Source: Bacteroidota bacterium (lineage in GTDB: Bacteria > Bacteroidota > Bacteroidia > Flavobacteriales_D > Sanyastnellaceae). Taken from it: a stretch of DNA of 64,000 bases. The stretch spans positions 95,667 to 159,666 of the forward strand of contig NVXE01000008.1 in the NCBI GenBank assembly GCA_002746975.1. Reading direction: 5' to 3'. Each line of letters starts with the position of its first letter. Position 1 is the first letter of the stretch. The notes beneath the pieces were generated by a model. That model did not search any database and was not told the DNA's origin. It saw only the letters and a program-made list of their open reading frames with translations. Below, piece by piece: positions 1 through 7,858 of this stretch. The position numbers and the translations under genes were made by a program.

Positions 1-1
1 T

Positions 2-403
2 GCTTTAGATTTTGATGACGTAATTGCCTCACTTGAAATGGAACTAGGCAATGCCGTAGATTGGGTGTTAGAGAACGACACTAAGGCTCCTAAAGCACCA
101 GAGGGACTGCTGACACTCCTATCTGTGACATTAAGACGGCTTTTACCGCCAAATTATTCAAACGATCAAAACACTCATGTTAATGCACTAATAAAAAATG
201 ATTGGTCTGGGGTGAGAATAATGTTTGACGGAGATGCTAATGCTGCAACAGAAGAATTGAAAAATCTATTTTCTGGCTCATCTACTAGCCAAATGTGGTC
301 TCCCGTTTTTGAACAAGCGGAACGTATGTCAGGAAGAATTATGTTAGAATGCAACCCCCTTGGAGGGCATTCAGTCGTTTTGGATATCCCGCACCCAAAA
401 TAG
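2..403 (+). CDS. C-terminal fragment of a possible histidine-kinase-like protein
   Basis: The reading frame is open from base 2, so this is the 3' end of a gene that begins outside the window; the first in-frame ATG (38) need not be a start. The last residues (ERMSGRIMLECNPLGGHSVV then LDIP) resemble the end of a GHKL ATPase domain of sensor kinases, where a Gly-rich turn is followed by a beta strand ending in hydrophobic-Pro. A clear G1 or G2 nucleotide-binding box is not visible in the part present, so the ATPase may be degenerate. It runs toward the 3' end of pheS, with 18 bases between the two stops. The assignment is inference from a weak resemblance. Confidence 0.45.
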   Translation, partial: ALDFDDVIASLEMELGNAVDWVLENDTKAPKAPEGLLTLLSVTLRRLLPPNYSNDQNTHVNALIKNDWSGVRIMFDGDANAATEELKNLFSGSSTSQMWSPVFEQAERMSGRIMLECNPLGGHSVVLDIPHPK

Positions 404-421
404 TTGTATTAATACCGTTTC

Positions 422-1444
422 CTAACGTTCTCCACTGAATTGATTAAGGAAACGTTTATCATTTTCAAAGAAAAGCCTTAGATCACCGATTTGGTATTTA
501 AGCATGGTTATGCGCTCAATACCCATACCGAAAGCAAATCCACTATACTTCTTAGAATCAATTCCATTTGCTTCGAGGACGTTAGGGTCTACCATACCAC
601 ATCCAAGAATTTCAAGCCATCCAGTGCCTTTAGTGATTCTTTTATCCACTTCAGTTTCTAGTCCCCAATAAACGTCCACCTCTGCGCTAGGTTCGGTAAA
701 AGGGAAATATGACGGTCTAAGGCGAATTTTCGTTTCCGGTCCGAAAAAACGCTTTGCAAAATGTAATAGCGTTTGTTTTAAATCTGCGAAAGAAACATTC
801 TCATCAATGTAAAGACCTTCTATTTGGTGAAATATACAGTGAGCGCGAGAGCTTACTGCTTCGTTTCTAAAAACACGTCCAGGCATGATAATGCGCATAG
901 GTGGTTTGCGTTTTTCCATTTCTCTCACCTGAACAGAGCTGGTATGAGTTCTCAACAGAAGGTCTGGATTACGCTCTACAAAGAACGTATCCTGCATATC
1001 TCGAGCTGGGTGTTCTGGGGGGAAATTTAAGCCACTAAACACGTGCCAATCATCCTCAATTTCTGGCCCTTCGACTACTTCGAAGCCCATATTCTTAAAT
1101 ATCCCAACTATTTCTCTTCGTACCACTTGAAGAGGATGATGAGTACCATGAGGTTGTCCACCAGCAGGTCTAGAAGCATCAATACCACTTGCTTTAGCTG
1201 ATTTCTTCTTTTTAAAAACCGCTTGCTCAATGGCCAATCTCTCCTCTACAGCACCTTTAACTTTATTAATCTGTGGCCCTAATTCTCGCTTCAGCTCAGG
1301 AGCAACATTACGGAACTCAGCCATAAGGTCCTTGATTTTACCTTTTCTCCCAAGAAACTCTACCCTGAATGCCTCAACTTGATCAGCAGTCTCAAATGTT
1401 CTACTTGCAATATCTGCTAGTAATAAATCTAATTCTTCGCGCAT
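422..1444 (-). CDS. pheS: Phenylalanine--tRNA ligase alpha subunit
   Basis: Catalytic subunit of the alpha2beta2 phenylalanyl-tRNA synthetase, which charges tRNA-Phe in the cytoplasm. The 340 residues match the usual bacterial length. An N-terminal coiled-coil arm of about 100 residues is followed by the class II core: motif 2 (GRVFRNEAVSSRAHCIFHQI) and motif 3 near the C terminus (FGMGIERITMLKY). The start ATG overlaps the stop of the upstream cyclophilin gene (TAATG), which suggests coupled translation. The beta subunit gene is not adjacent: pheT lies about 3.9 kb away on the opposite strand, so the two subunits are made from separate transcripts here. Confidence 0.97.
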   Translation of the reverse strand: MREELDLLLADIASRTFETADQVEAFRVEFLGRKGKIKDLMAEFRNVAPELKRELGPQINKVKGAVEERLAIEQAVFKKKKSAKASGIDASRPAGGQPHGTHHPLQVVRREIVGIFKNMGFEVVEGPEIEDDWHVFSGLNFPPEHPARDMQDTFFVERNPDLLLRTHTSSVQVREMEKRKPPMRIIMPGRVFRNEAVSSRAHCIFHQIEGLYIDENVSFADLKQTLLHFAKRFFGPETKIRLRPSYFPFTEPSAEVDVYWGLETEVDKRITKGTGWLEILGCGMVDPNVLEANGIDSKKYSGFAFGMGIERITMLKYQIGDLRLFFENDKRFLNQFSGER

Positions 1445-2145
1445 TATTTTATTACTTCAATACTGAATTTAACATCCTCAAGAGGTCTATCTGACCTATC
1501 TGTTTTAACGGCAGCAATAGAGTCTATTATATCCAGTCCTTCTATCACATATCCGAAAACGGTATAATTTAAGTCCAAAGGAGCATATCCCCCCAGCTCA
1601 AGATATGCTGTCTTCATTTTATCTGAGTATCTAAAATCTGGATTAGTCGCTTGATGTCTCATTTCAAATGACTTAAGTTCACCTTCTTTATACTTCCCAC
1701 CTTGGACTATGTAAAACTGGCTACCGGAAGAATTCCTATCAGGATTTACTGAATCTGGCTGTCTAGCAGCAGCAAGTGCTCCTTTAACATGAAGGTGGTC
1801 AGAACGCATCTCATTTGGAATAGTGTAACCTGGCCCTCCTGACCCAAGTCTAACTCCCTTTTCAGCTCCCTTACTTTTAGGGTCTCCACCTTGTATCATA
1901 AAATCACTCATAACCCTGTGAAACAAAAGGCCATCATAAAAACCTTCTTCAGCTAGTTTTATAAAATTATCTCTGTGTTGGGGTGTTGAATCGGATAATA
2001 ACACTACCATATCACCGAAATCTGTATGAATAACAACTTTCTTAGGTCCTTTACTAGAGGCTACATTATCACATCCTGATGCAGATAGCATGAAAAAAGA
2101 AGTGACAACGAAAGCAATTTGAAATAAAAAGGTGCGTGTGAGCAT
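1444..2145 (-). CDS. Cyclophilin-type peptidyl-prolyl isomerase, lipoprotein
   Basis: Predicted periplasmic or outer-membrane-anchored prolyl isomerase that helps fold exported proteins. Starting at the ATG at 2145, the first 25 residues form a lipoprotein signal peptide ending in a lipobox (LSASGC). The cyclophilin domain follows, with FHRV carrying the catalytic Arg, the GG-D-P segment and the SGSQFYIV core. A longer open frame reaches 2229, but its extra N terminus is unlike a signal peptide and would cross the likely promoter box at 2182-2189, so the internal start is chosen. It overlaps pheS by one base and is probably co-transcribed with it. Confidence 0.92.
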   Translation of the reverse strand: MLTRTFLFQIAFVVTSFFMLSASGCDNVASSKGPKKVVIHTDFGDMVVLLSDSTPQHRDNFIKLAEEGFYDGLLFHRVMSDFMIQGGDPKSKGAEKGVRLGSGGPGYTIPNEMRSDHLHVKGALAAARQPDSVNPDRNSSGSQFYIVQGGKYKEGELKSFEMRHQATNPDFRYSDKMKTAYLELGGYAPLDLNYTVFGYVIEGLDIIDSIAAVKTDRSDRPLEDVKFSIEVIK

Positions 2146-2181
2146 GTTTTTGATGATATTTGTAATCAATATAATTGAACG

Positions 2182-2189
2182 CAAAGTTA
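2182..2189 (-). promoter_or_regulatory. Bacteroidota -7 box for the cyclophilin-pheS unit
   Basis: On the minus strand the sequence reads TAACTTTG, a full match to the Bacteroidota TAnnTTTG element, 36 bases before the ATG at 2145. No TTG is found at the usual upstream spacing, so this is a half-site call. Confidence 0.5.
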
Positions 2190-2203
2190 TAACCCCACCT
2201 GCA

Positions 2204-2587
2204 ATGAATCGCTTTTTTTCCATATTCACATTCGCGACTATAGTAATTTTCGCATCTAGCTGTTACGAAATCAATGAAACTATTGCAAATATTCAGATAT
2301 ACAGAGTAGATGCTGTAGGCGAAAAAATCCCTGTCGCTGGTTGTGACGTTAGACTATTCGCACTTGGCTCTCTTAATCAGGACTTCGTAGGTGAGCCTCG
2401 CTTTGATACGATTCAAACAACTTCAGAAGAAGGATTTGTTTCATTTAATTTTTCAGATATGTATGTCGGAGGCCAGGCAGGCTTTGCTGTTTTAGATATA
2501 GAAGCTTCAAAAGGATCTCTTTTCGGGTCAGGTCTAATCAAAATTGAAGAGATGATGACTAATGAAGAAATTGTAATTGTAGAGTAA
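2204..2587 (+). CDS. Small lipoprotein of unknown function
   Basis: A 127-residue protein with a clear lipoprotein signal: basic N terminus, hydrophobic stretch, and lipobox ending FASSC at about residue 18-19. The mature part has alternating hydrophobic and polar residues consistent with a small beta-sandwich, but I recognise no family. The open frame extends upstream to 2132, but the ATG at 2204 places the signal peptide at the N terminus and is preferred. It is divergent from the cyclophilin gene with 58 bases between starts. Location in the periplasm or on the outer membrane is inferred from the lipobox only. Confidence 0.7.
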   Translation: MNRFFSIFTFATIVIFASSCYEINETIANIQIYRVDAVGEKIPVAGCDVRLFALGSLNQDFVGEPRFDTIQTTSEEGFVSFNFSDMYVGGQAGFAVLDIEASKGSLFGSGLIKIEEMMTNEEIVIVE

Positions 2588-2614
2588 ACGGCTGTACTGT
2601 AATTACTCTTCTTT
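2581..2614 (+). terminator. Weak terminator-like inverted repeat
   Basis: AGAGTAA (2581-2587) can pair with TTACTCT (2603-2609), followed by a T-rich run. The left arm contains the lipoprotein stop codon and the loop is long (15 bases), so the call is tentative. Confidence 0.3.
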
Positions 2615-2625
2615 ATTGCTACTTC

Positions 2626-2967
2626 TCACTCATCTATCCAAGCGGCAAAATATTCAACTAATTGTCTCTTCAACATAAGTTCTTGCTCATCGGAATCGAG
2701 CTCTGGCATTTCACCTATTCTTTCGAAATGGGGCCATCCATCTTCATCTAAGCCCAAACTCTTATAATAACCGAGTGGTTCCAAGATTGTACATATGCCT
2801 ACGTGCATGAGGTTAACTTTATCGTCTTTCTTATACTCTCTTGCTCCCTGCCCTACTTCCTGTAAGCCTACAGCAAACACGATACTAGTAACATCAGGTT
2901 GTTCTCCGAACCTGTCCATCATAAGCTTTAAAAGCTTATTCCAATCTTTCTCAAATTCGAAATCCAT
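2626..2967 (-). CDS. Conserved hypothetical protein of Bacteroidota
   Basis: An acidic soluble protein of 113 residues. It resembles a small family I associate with Flavobacteriia that begins with a Phe-Glu-rich segment (MDFEFEKDWNKLL here) and carries SIVFAVGLQEVG and a GYY / DGWPHFE region. No catalytic motif or signal peptide is visible and the function is unknown. An in-frame ATG eight codons upstream (2991) would add a basic extension; the ATG at 2967 fits the family start as I recall it. It converges on the lipoprotein gene and is divergent from the DMT transporter, so it is likely a single-gene unit. Confidence 0.75.
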   Translation of the reverse strand: MDFEFEKDWNKLLKLMMDRFGEQPDVTSIVFAVGLQEVGQGAREYKKDDKVNLMHVGICTILEPLGYYKSLGLDEDGWPHFERIGEMPELDSDEQELMLKRQLVEYFAAWIDE

Positions 2968-3011
2968 TTTCTTGTGTTTAATCGATTGCAAAACTACCTT
3001 ATTTTTAGGTC

Positions 3012-3848
3012 GTGATATACGTTTTACTAACTACTTTATTTTTCGGTATCGGCGATGCGCTTTGGAAACCGGTGCTTGATGAGTTTGAGGTACTACCATC
3101 AATAAGGGCGAGAACTATTATTACAACTTGCTTTCTCGGAATATTTGCTCTTGCTCTTAACGAGCACCCACTTAGCTCATCACTAGAATACCTAAGCGCA
3201 ATTATACCAAGTTTTCTCGCTGGATTTGGATTGTTGTTCTTAATTAAAGCGTTCAAAAATTCGTCCGTTTCTCTAGTGATAACTCTTAATTCTGCTACCC
3301 TCGCTGTCTCACAAATCTCTTCTTTCACTTTATTTAAAGAGGACATAAACGCAACTAATTACACTTTAATTATTGTATTAATCTTAGTTTCAATCTTCTT
3401 ACTTAATGGCGCGAAATTTAGAATCGAAAAAGGAATCAAATATGCCCTATTCTCATCTTTACTATTCGGCATCTCTTATCCCCTACTTTCAATTCCTTCG
3501 GAAAGCATTGGCAGTTACCAAACCGCGTTAATTCAAGAAATCGTGGTATTGGTGGTATTTAGTGGTTTGGTTTATTGGAAAGTTGATAAATCGCCCCCTT
3601 TAAAGAAAATGCTTCTAAATAAAAATATCTTAGCTGTAGCCCTATGCTCGTCAATAGGTCTAACTCTACTATTCTATTCCTACACGATCTTACCCGTATA
3701 TAAAGTCCATCTGATAACGAGTTTCGTGCCCATCCCTGCGTTAATTTTCGCAAGACTCGTCTATAAGGAACGCCTCACACGCACGCAACAAATCGGAGTT
3801 TTAATTTCATTAATTTGCTCCTACTTAATAGTGACTGGGTTCGTGTAG
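3012..3848 (+). CDS. EamA/DMT-family membrane transporter
   Basis: A 278-residue, almost wholly hydrophobic protein with about ten predicted membrane helices in two repeats, the layout of the drug/metabolite transporter superfamily. Typical features are the first-helix segment FFGIGDALWKP and the second-repeat segment FSSLLFGISYPLL, with the last helix after a KERLTRTQQIG loop. The substrate cannot be inferred; relatives move amino acids, nucleotides or other metabolites across the inner membrane. Translation probably starts at GTG 3012. A near-consensus -7 box (TATTTTTA, 3000-3007) ends four bases before that GTG, so the mRNA may be leaderless. It is convergent with the following regulator gene. 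Confidence 0.85.
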   Translation: MIYVLLTTLFFGIGDALWKPVLDEFEVLPSIRARTIITTCFLGIFALALNEHPLSSSLEYLSAIIPSFLAGFGLLFLIKAFKNSSVSLVITLNSATLAVSQISSFTLFKEDINATNYTLIIVLILVSIFLLNGAKFRIEKGIKYALFSSLLFGISYPLLSIPSESIGSYQTALIQEIVVLVVFSGLVYWKVDKSPPLKKMLLNKNILAVALCSSIGLTLLFYSYTILPVYKVHLITSFVPIPALIFARLVYKERLTRTQQIGVLISLICSYLIVTGFV

Positions 3849-3875
3849 GGTTTCGCGAAAATCTTCATCTTAATC

Positions 3876-5168
3876 TCAGAAATACTCTTTTAAGAGTTTA
3901 AGATCAAACCTTACAAGCCCTGTCCTCTCAACAATTTTCGAATACTGTTCTTCAATTTTAAGCATTTCTTTAGTCTCTGATTCATTCTCTAATTTTAAGA
4001 TTTGGTATAATGCCACCTGATAAAAAAGAGTCAAATAATCATCATACGATTCAGTAATATTAAAAAGGTCAATATGAGTTAGAGATAGCCTCGCTGTTTT
4101 CAACTTCATACATTTAGTGTCAGAAAGAGACTTACCTATTAAGTAGATCGTCTCCTCAGTGCTGTGCTGCCACTGGGTGGCGTTAAACACTTTCTCATAG
4201 TAATCCTCAACGACTATAGTTATTAAATCAATACGCTTTATGAAAATTAGAGCCGGTACGACTTCTAAAAAAAATTCCAAAAAATTACTGGCCCTTTTTG
4301 CATGATTGAGTGTAACGTTAAAAATTTCCTCGACATCAGAAGGATCAGCACTTAACAACATCCAACCAAAATATCTTCCTTCCAAAGTAGGAAACTTACT
4401 TGACGGTTTTAAAACAGGAGTGAATTCAAAAAGATCTTCGCTTGTTAAGTATGCACCATAGGACTGCATTAAATTGATGAAAACCTTGCTATCAGAAGCT
4501 TTTTCATACTGCTTTGCACCCTTTAACAAGATAGCATAGTATCCATTTAAGTGAGAATAGTCCACGAAAAAGTATACTATATTTTCTCTAAACAAAGATT
4601 CAGAAACAAGAGAATCAAAAATATGAAATTGCGATTCGGGTAAATCCCTCATTCTGTTTCCCACAGAAAGCCCAAACCGTAATGCAATATTGAAATCTAG
4701 GTTGAGTAAGCGTTGGTTCGAAAAATAAAACTTGAGTTTATTTACTTGTCTTAATGAAAACGCGCTACTTACAAGATAAATTAGAAATAAATAATAATCA
4801 GAATTTGTTTTCTTCAGAAGAAGTAAATCTTTAATGGATTCATCACTCAAGTAAGGCTCTAGTTCCATTTTAAATACCCTCTCCCAACAATTCCATGAAT
4901 AGTCCTTTGCCTTTTGCTTCATGAAATTCGCATGATTTTTATAGCCGATATATTGCGAAAGAGTGTTTAATGTTTTTGAATTGGGGTTCGTAGATTCAAT
5001 TAGACCAAAAAATCTTCTAAGTGTATTCACTCCTAAAATCACACCCGTTTCGTTGAAAATATATTCCTTAAGCAACAGCACATCTTGCTGATTTCTAATC
5101 AGTTTCCCGAACTTCATCTCAACACTAGTGAGTAGATCAGTGTGAATAATCTTAGTTTTATTTACCAT
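3876..5168 (-). CDS. Putative regulator with Bacteroidota-specific N-terminal domain and helical repeats
   Basis: A 430-residue protein without signal peptide. The N-terminal 90 residues contain a pattern I have seen in a Bacteroidota group: VNTLRRFFGLI, then NSKTLNTLSQYIGYKN, then F. It looks like a helix-turn-helix or related helical bundle. The remaining 330 residues are almost all amphipathic helices rich in aromatic residues, reminiscent of TPR or other helical repeats, without catalytic motifs. The gene is AT-rich compared with pheT next to it. DNA binding is an inference from the N-terminal pattern; the ligand or partner is unknown. It stands alone, convergent with the DMT gene and divergent from pheT. 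Confidence 0.6.
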   Translation of the reverse strand: MVNKTKIIHTDLLTSVEMKFGKLIRNQQDVLLLKEYIFNETGVILGVNTLRRFFGLIESTNPNSKTLNTLSQYIGYKNHANFMKQKAKDYSWNCWERVFKMELEPYLSDESIKDLLLLKKTNSDYYLFLIYLVSSAFSLRQVNKLKFYFSNQRLLNLDFNIALRFGLSVGNRMRDLPESQFHIFDSLVSESLFRENIVYFFVDYSHLNGYYAILLKGAKQYEKASDSKVFINLMQSYGAYLTSEDLFEFTPVLKPSSKFPTLEGRYFGWMLLSADPSDVEEIFNVTLNHAKRASNFLEFFLEVVPALIFIKRIDLITIVVEDYYEKVFNATQWQHSTEETIYLIGKSLSDTKCMKLKTARLSLTHIDLFNITESYDDYLTLFYQVALYQILKLENESETKEMLKIEEQYSKIVERTGLVRFDLKLLKEYF

Positions 5169-5310
5169 AATGACAAATATGGGCTAGAAATGGGCAAAAA
5201 AGCACTACTTATGGATTATTTTTGTAGTGTTCTTTTTGAAATGCATTCTTATTAGAAAATGAACCACATATTTACTTCTACGTCATAGTAGAAAACTTAA
5301 ATTTAAAGTG

Positions 5311-5341
5311 AACCCCGACCATTAACCAGTCGGGGTTTTTT
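5311..5341 (+). terminator. Strong intrinsic terminator with no obvious gene upstream on its strand
   Basis: A perfect 9-bp stem, AACCCCGAC (5311-5319) with GTCGGGGTT (5329-5337), is followed by T residues. No annotated plus-strand gene lies between 3848 and this site, so it either ends an undetected small RNA or short leader transcript, or blocks read-through into pheT. The 206-base gap 5169-5374 otherwise holds only the pheT -7 box. Confidence 0.8.
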
Positions 5342-5347
5342 AGTTAG

Positions 5348-5355
5348 TAACTTCG
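5348..5355 (+). promoter_or_regulatory. Likely -7 box of pheT
   Basis: TAACTTCG matches the TAnnTTYG element seen before several genes in this window and lies 19 bases before the pheT ATG, just after the terminator. No TTG -33 element is visible. Confidence 0.45.
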
Positions 5356-5374
5356 CATCACTTTAAGATGAACT

Positions 5375-7858
5375 ATGAAGGTAAGCTATAGAAAAATTAA
5401 GGAGTTCCTACAAACGTCAGTTTCAGCAAACCATGCCGCTGCAGTTTTAACTGCAACTGGACTTGAAATTGAAGGAATTGATGTTATAGATGATGTGCCT
5501 GGTGGATTACGTGGGCTGGTTGTAGGCGAAATAACTCAATGCGAACAACATCCTAATGCTGACAGGTTAAAATGTTGCAAAGTCGAAATAGGGGCGGAAG
5601 CGCCACTCGATATAGTTTGTGGTGCGCCTAATGCTGCTACAGGCTTGAAAGTTGTTGTTGCGACTGTCGGAGCCGAATTATTCCCCGCTGAAGGCGATCC
5701 GTTTAAGATTAAAAAAGGCAAAATAAGAGGTGAGGTAAGCATGGGGATGTTATGTGGGGCTGAAGAAGTAGGAGTAGGCACGCCGAATGGGGGGATTATC
5801 GAACTTGACTCGAAGTGGGCCGCAGGGACACTTGTAAGCGAAGTTTTTGAAGTAGGGTCGGATGAGGTGCTTGAAATAGGCCTTACCCCTAACAGGAATG
5901 ATGCGATGGGGCATTTAGGTGTTGCTAGAGATTTAAGGGCAGGACTTTTACATGGTACTGTGAGCGAATTTGTAGAGGACGGTCTGAAAAAGGTCGAGGT
6001 TCCGAGTGGTGAGAATATAGATTTCGGGATGGGCTTAGGAAGCAACTTCGAAATTAAAGTGGGCGCAAAAGATCTCGCCCCGATATATACATCGGTCAGA
6101 ATAGATGGGGTCGAAATAAAACCATCACCGCAATATGCTCAAAGGTTTTTGAAAGCTCTTGGAGTTTCTCCGATAAATAATATTGTGGACGCTACTAATT
6201 ACGTATTACACGAAATGGGACAGCCTTTGCACGCTTTCGATTTCGAGAAAATAAAAGGAGGAGAGTTGAACGTAAGACTTGCAAATAATGGTGAGACGAT
6301 AACAACTTTAGATGGTGAGAAAAGAGATTTAGATGTTGCTGACCTCGTGATTGCTGATGCTAGTGAGGCAATGTGTATTGCAGGGGTTTTCGGAAGTGAA
6401 AAGCATGGTGTAAGTAATAAAACCAAATCAATTTTAATAGAGTCCGCATATTTCAACCCTGTTTCGGTAAGGAAATCTGCGAAAAGACATGGATTATCGA
6501 CGGATGCTTCTTTCAGGTTTGAAAGACAGATCGACCCTAACCTTGTAAAATCAGCAGCTGAAAGAGCTACCAAATTAATTTTAGAATGGGGTGGCGGTAC
6601 TGTTGTAGGGGCTGATGAGCAAAAAGGAGATGTGGACTGGATTAAGGGACACGTAGTCGAGTTAGAGTGGGCTATGTTGAACCGATTGATAGGGCAAGAA
6701 TTAGAAAAGGCTAGAGTAAAGTCTATACTCGATTCGTTAGATATTGAGATTACTTCTGAAGACGACACGAAGTTGACTTTAAATATTCCTGCATATCGGA
6801 GTGATGTAACACGTCCAGCAGATGTCGTTGAAGAAATTTTAAGGATACACGGTTTTGACCAAATAGATATTCCATCTCGTATCACAAGTACTCTTGAGGT
6901 TCCAGTAGGACCTGATAGGGAAGATATTTTATTCGGTTTGGCTTCTACTCTAGTCGCAAGGGGTTTTAACGAAATAATGTCTAATTCTCTCACTAAAGCC
7001 GAGTATGTTGAAGGAGTTGAAGATGATGATATTAATGCTTCTGCCTCAGTAGTCATTTTGAATCCCTTAAGTGGAGACCTGAGCGTTATGAGGCAGTCTT
7101 TAGTGTTTCAGGGTATCGAGGTAATTGCTAGAAATAAAAGTCATAGGGTAGCTGATTTGAAATTATTCGAATTTGGAAGAAGCTACCAAAAGATTAATGA
7201 TGGTAATAACGGATCAACTGATAGCTATAAGGAAACTGAGCATTTAAGTCTGTGGGTAACGGGTAAAAAGCATCCTGAAAATTGGAATGAAAAGGCACAG
7301 GATGTAGGTTTATTCACTATCAAAGATGCTGTTTTTTCAATTTTAGACCAAATAGGAATTAGGTCTAAAATTTCCGAACTAAGTGATGAAGGGGGATTAT
7401 TACTTGAAGGAAATCAGATTATACTAGGAGTAAAACCCATAGGTAGATTCGGGCAAGTACACCCAGATATCACTAATATGTGCGGAGTTGACGAACCTGT
7501 ATTTTGGGCTGATTTACTTATTAAACCACTTCTGAAATCTAGGAAAAAAAGAAAAATCGTTGCTACAGGGCTACCTAAATTTCCTTCCGTAAGGAGAGAC
7601 CTTTCTTTAATCCTTGATAAAGGAGGTAGGTTCGAGGAGATTAAACAAGCTGCACTTAAAGCTGAACGCAAGTTGCTTAAGGAAGTCACTTTATTCGATG
7701 TTTATGAAGGAGATAAATTGGAAGAGGGAAAGGTGAGTTATGCTGTGAGTTTGGTATTACAAGATGAAGGAAAAACTCTGAACGATAAGCAAATAGATAA
7801 AAGCGTAAGTAGGATTTTGGAAGCTATTACTAAAGAAACTGGTGCTGTCCTAAGATGA
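5375..7858 (+). CDS. pheT: Phenylalanine--tRNA ligase beta subunit
   Basis: Beta subunit of phenylalanyl-tRNA synthetase, which binds and edits tRNA-Phe in complex with PheS. At 827 residues it has the full bacterial architecture: an EMAP-like OB-fold tRNA-binding domain (about 40-150, with GEITQCEQHPNADRLKCCKV and DIVCGAPN), the B3/B4 editing region (INNIVDATNYVLHEMGQPLH), the B5 domain (IPAYRSDVTRPADVVEEILR), the catalytic-like core and the C-terminal FDX-ACB anticodon-binding domain (KFPSVRRDLSLI). Its stop overlaps the next start by four bases (ATGA), so it is probably co-transcribed with the acyltransferase. It is not in an operon with pheS. Confidence 0.97.
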   Translation: MKVSYRKIKEFLQTSVSANHAAAVLTATGLEIEGIDVIDDVPGGLRGLVVGEITQCEQHPNADRLKCCKVEIGAEAPLDIVCGAPNAATGLKVVVATVGAELFPAEGDPFKIKKGKIRGEVSMGMLCGAEEVGVGTPNGGIIELDSKWAAGTLVSEVFEVGSDEVLEIGLTPNRNDAMGHLGVARDLRAGLLHGTVSEFVEDGLKKVEVPSGENIDFGMGLGSNFEIKVGAKDLAPIYTSVRIDGVEIKPSPQYAQRFLKALGVSPINNIVDATNYVLHEMGQPLHAFDFEKIKGGELNVRLANNGETITTLDGEKRDLDVADLVIADASEAMCIAGVFGSEKHGVSNKTKSILIESAYFNPVSVRKSAKRHGLSTDASFRFERQIDPNLVKSAAERATKLILEWGGGTVVGADEQKGDVDWIKGHVVELEWAMLNRLIGQELEKARVKSILDSLDIEITSEDDTKLTLNIPAYRSDVTRPADVVEEILRIHGFDQIDIPSRITSTLEVPVGPDREDILFGLASTLVARGFNEIMSNSLTKAEYVEGVEDDDINASASVVILNPLSGDLSVMRQSLVFQGIEVIARNKSHRVADLKLFEFGRSYQKINDGNNGSTDSYKETEHLSLWVTGKKHPENWNEKAQDVGLFTIKDAVFSILDQIGIRSKISELSDEGGLLLEGNQIILGVKPIGRFGQVHPDITNMCGVDEPVFWADLLIKPLLKSRKKRKIVATGLPKFPSVRRDLSLILDKGGRFEEIKQAALKAERKLLKEVTLFDVYEGDKLEEGKVSYAVSLVLQDEGKTLNDKQIDKSVSRILEAITKETGAVLR

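Noticed and set aside
3851-3860. Perfect palindrome TTTCGCGAAA between two convergent genes.
   Set aside because: Too short and loop-free to call a terminator, and no other evidence for an operator.
5211-5286. Phe leader peptide attenuator for pheT.
   Set aside because: The candidate peptides have only one or two Phe codons and a promoter-like box lies after the terminator, so I keep it only as an alternative under the orphan-terminator finding.
5536-7056. Two long open frames on the minus strand inside pheT (169 and 285 codons).
   Set aside because: They are the antisense of a highly conserved tRNA synthetase gene, have Ser/Pro-rich low-complexity translations and no recognisable start context; typical shadow frames.
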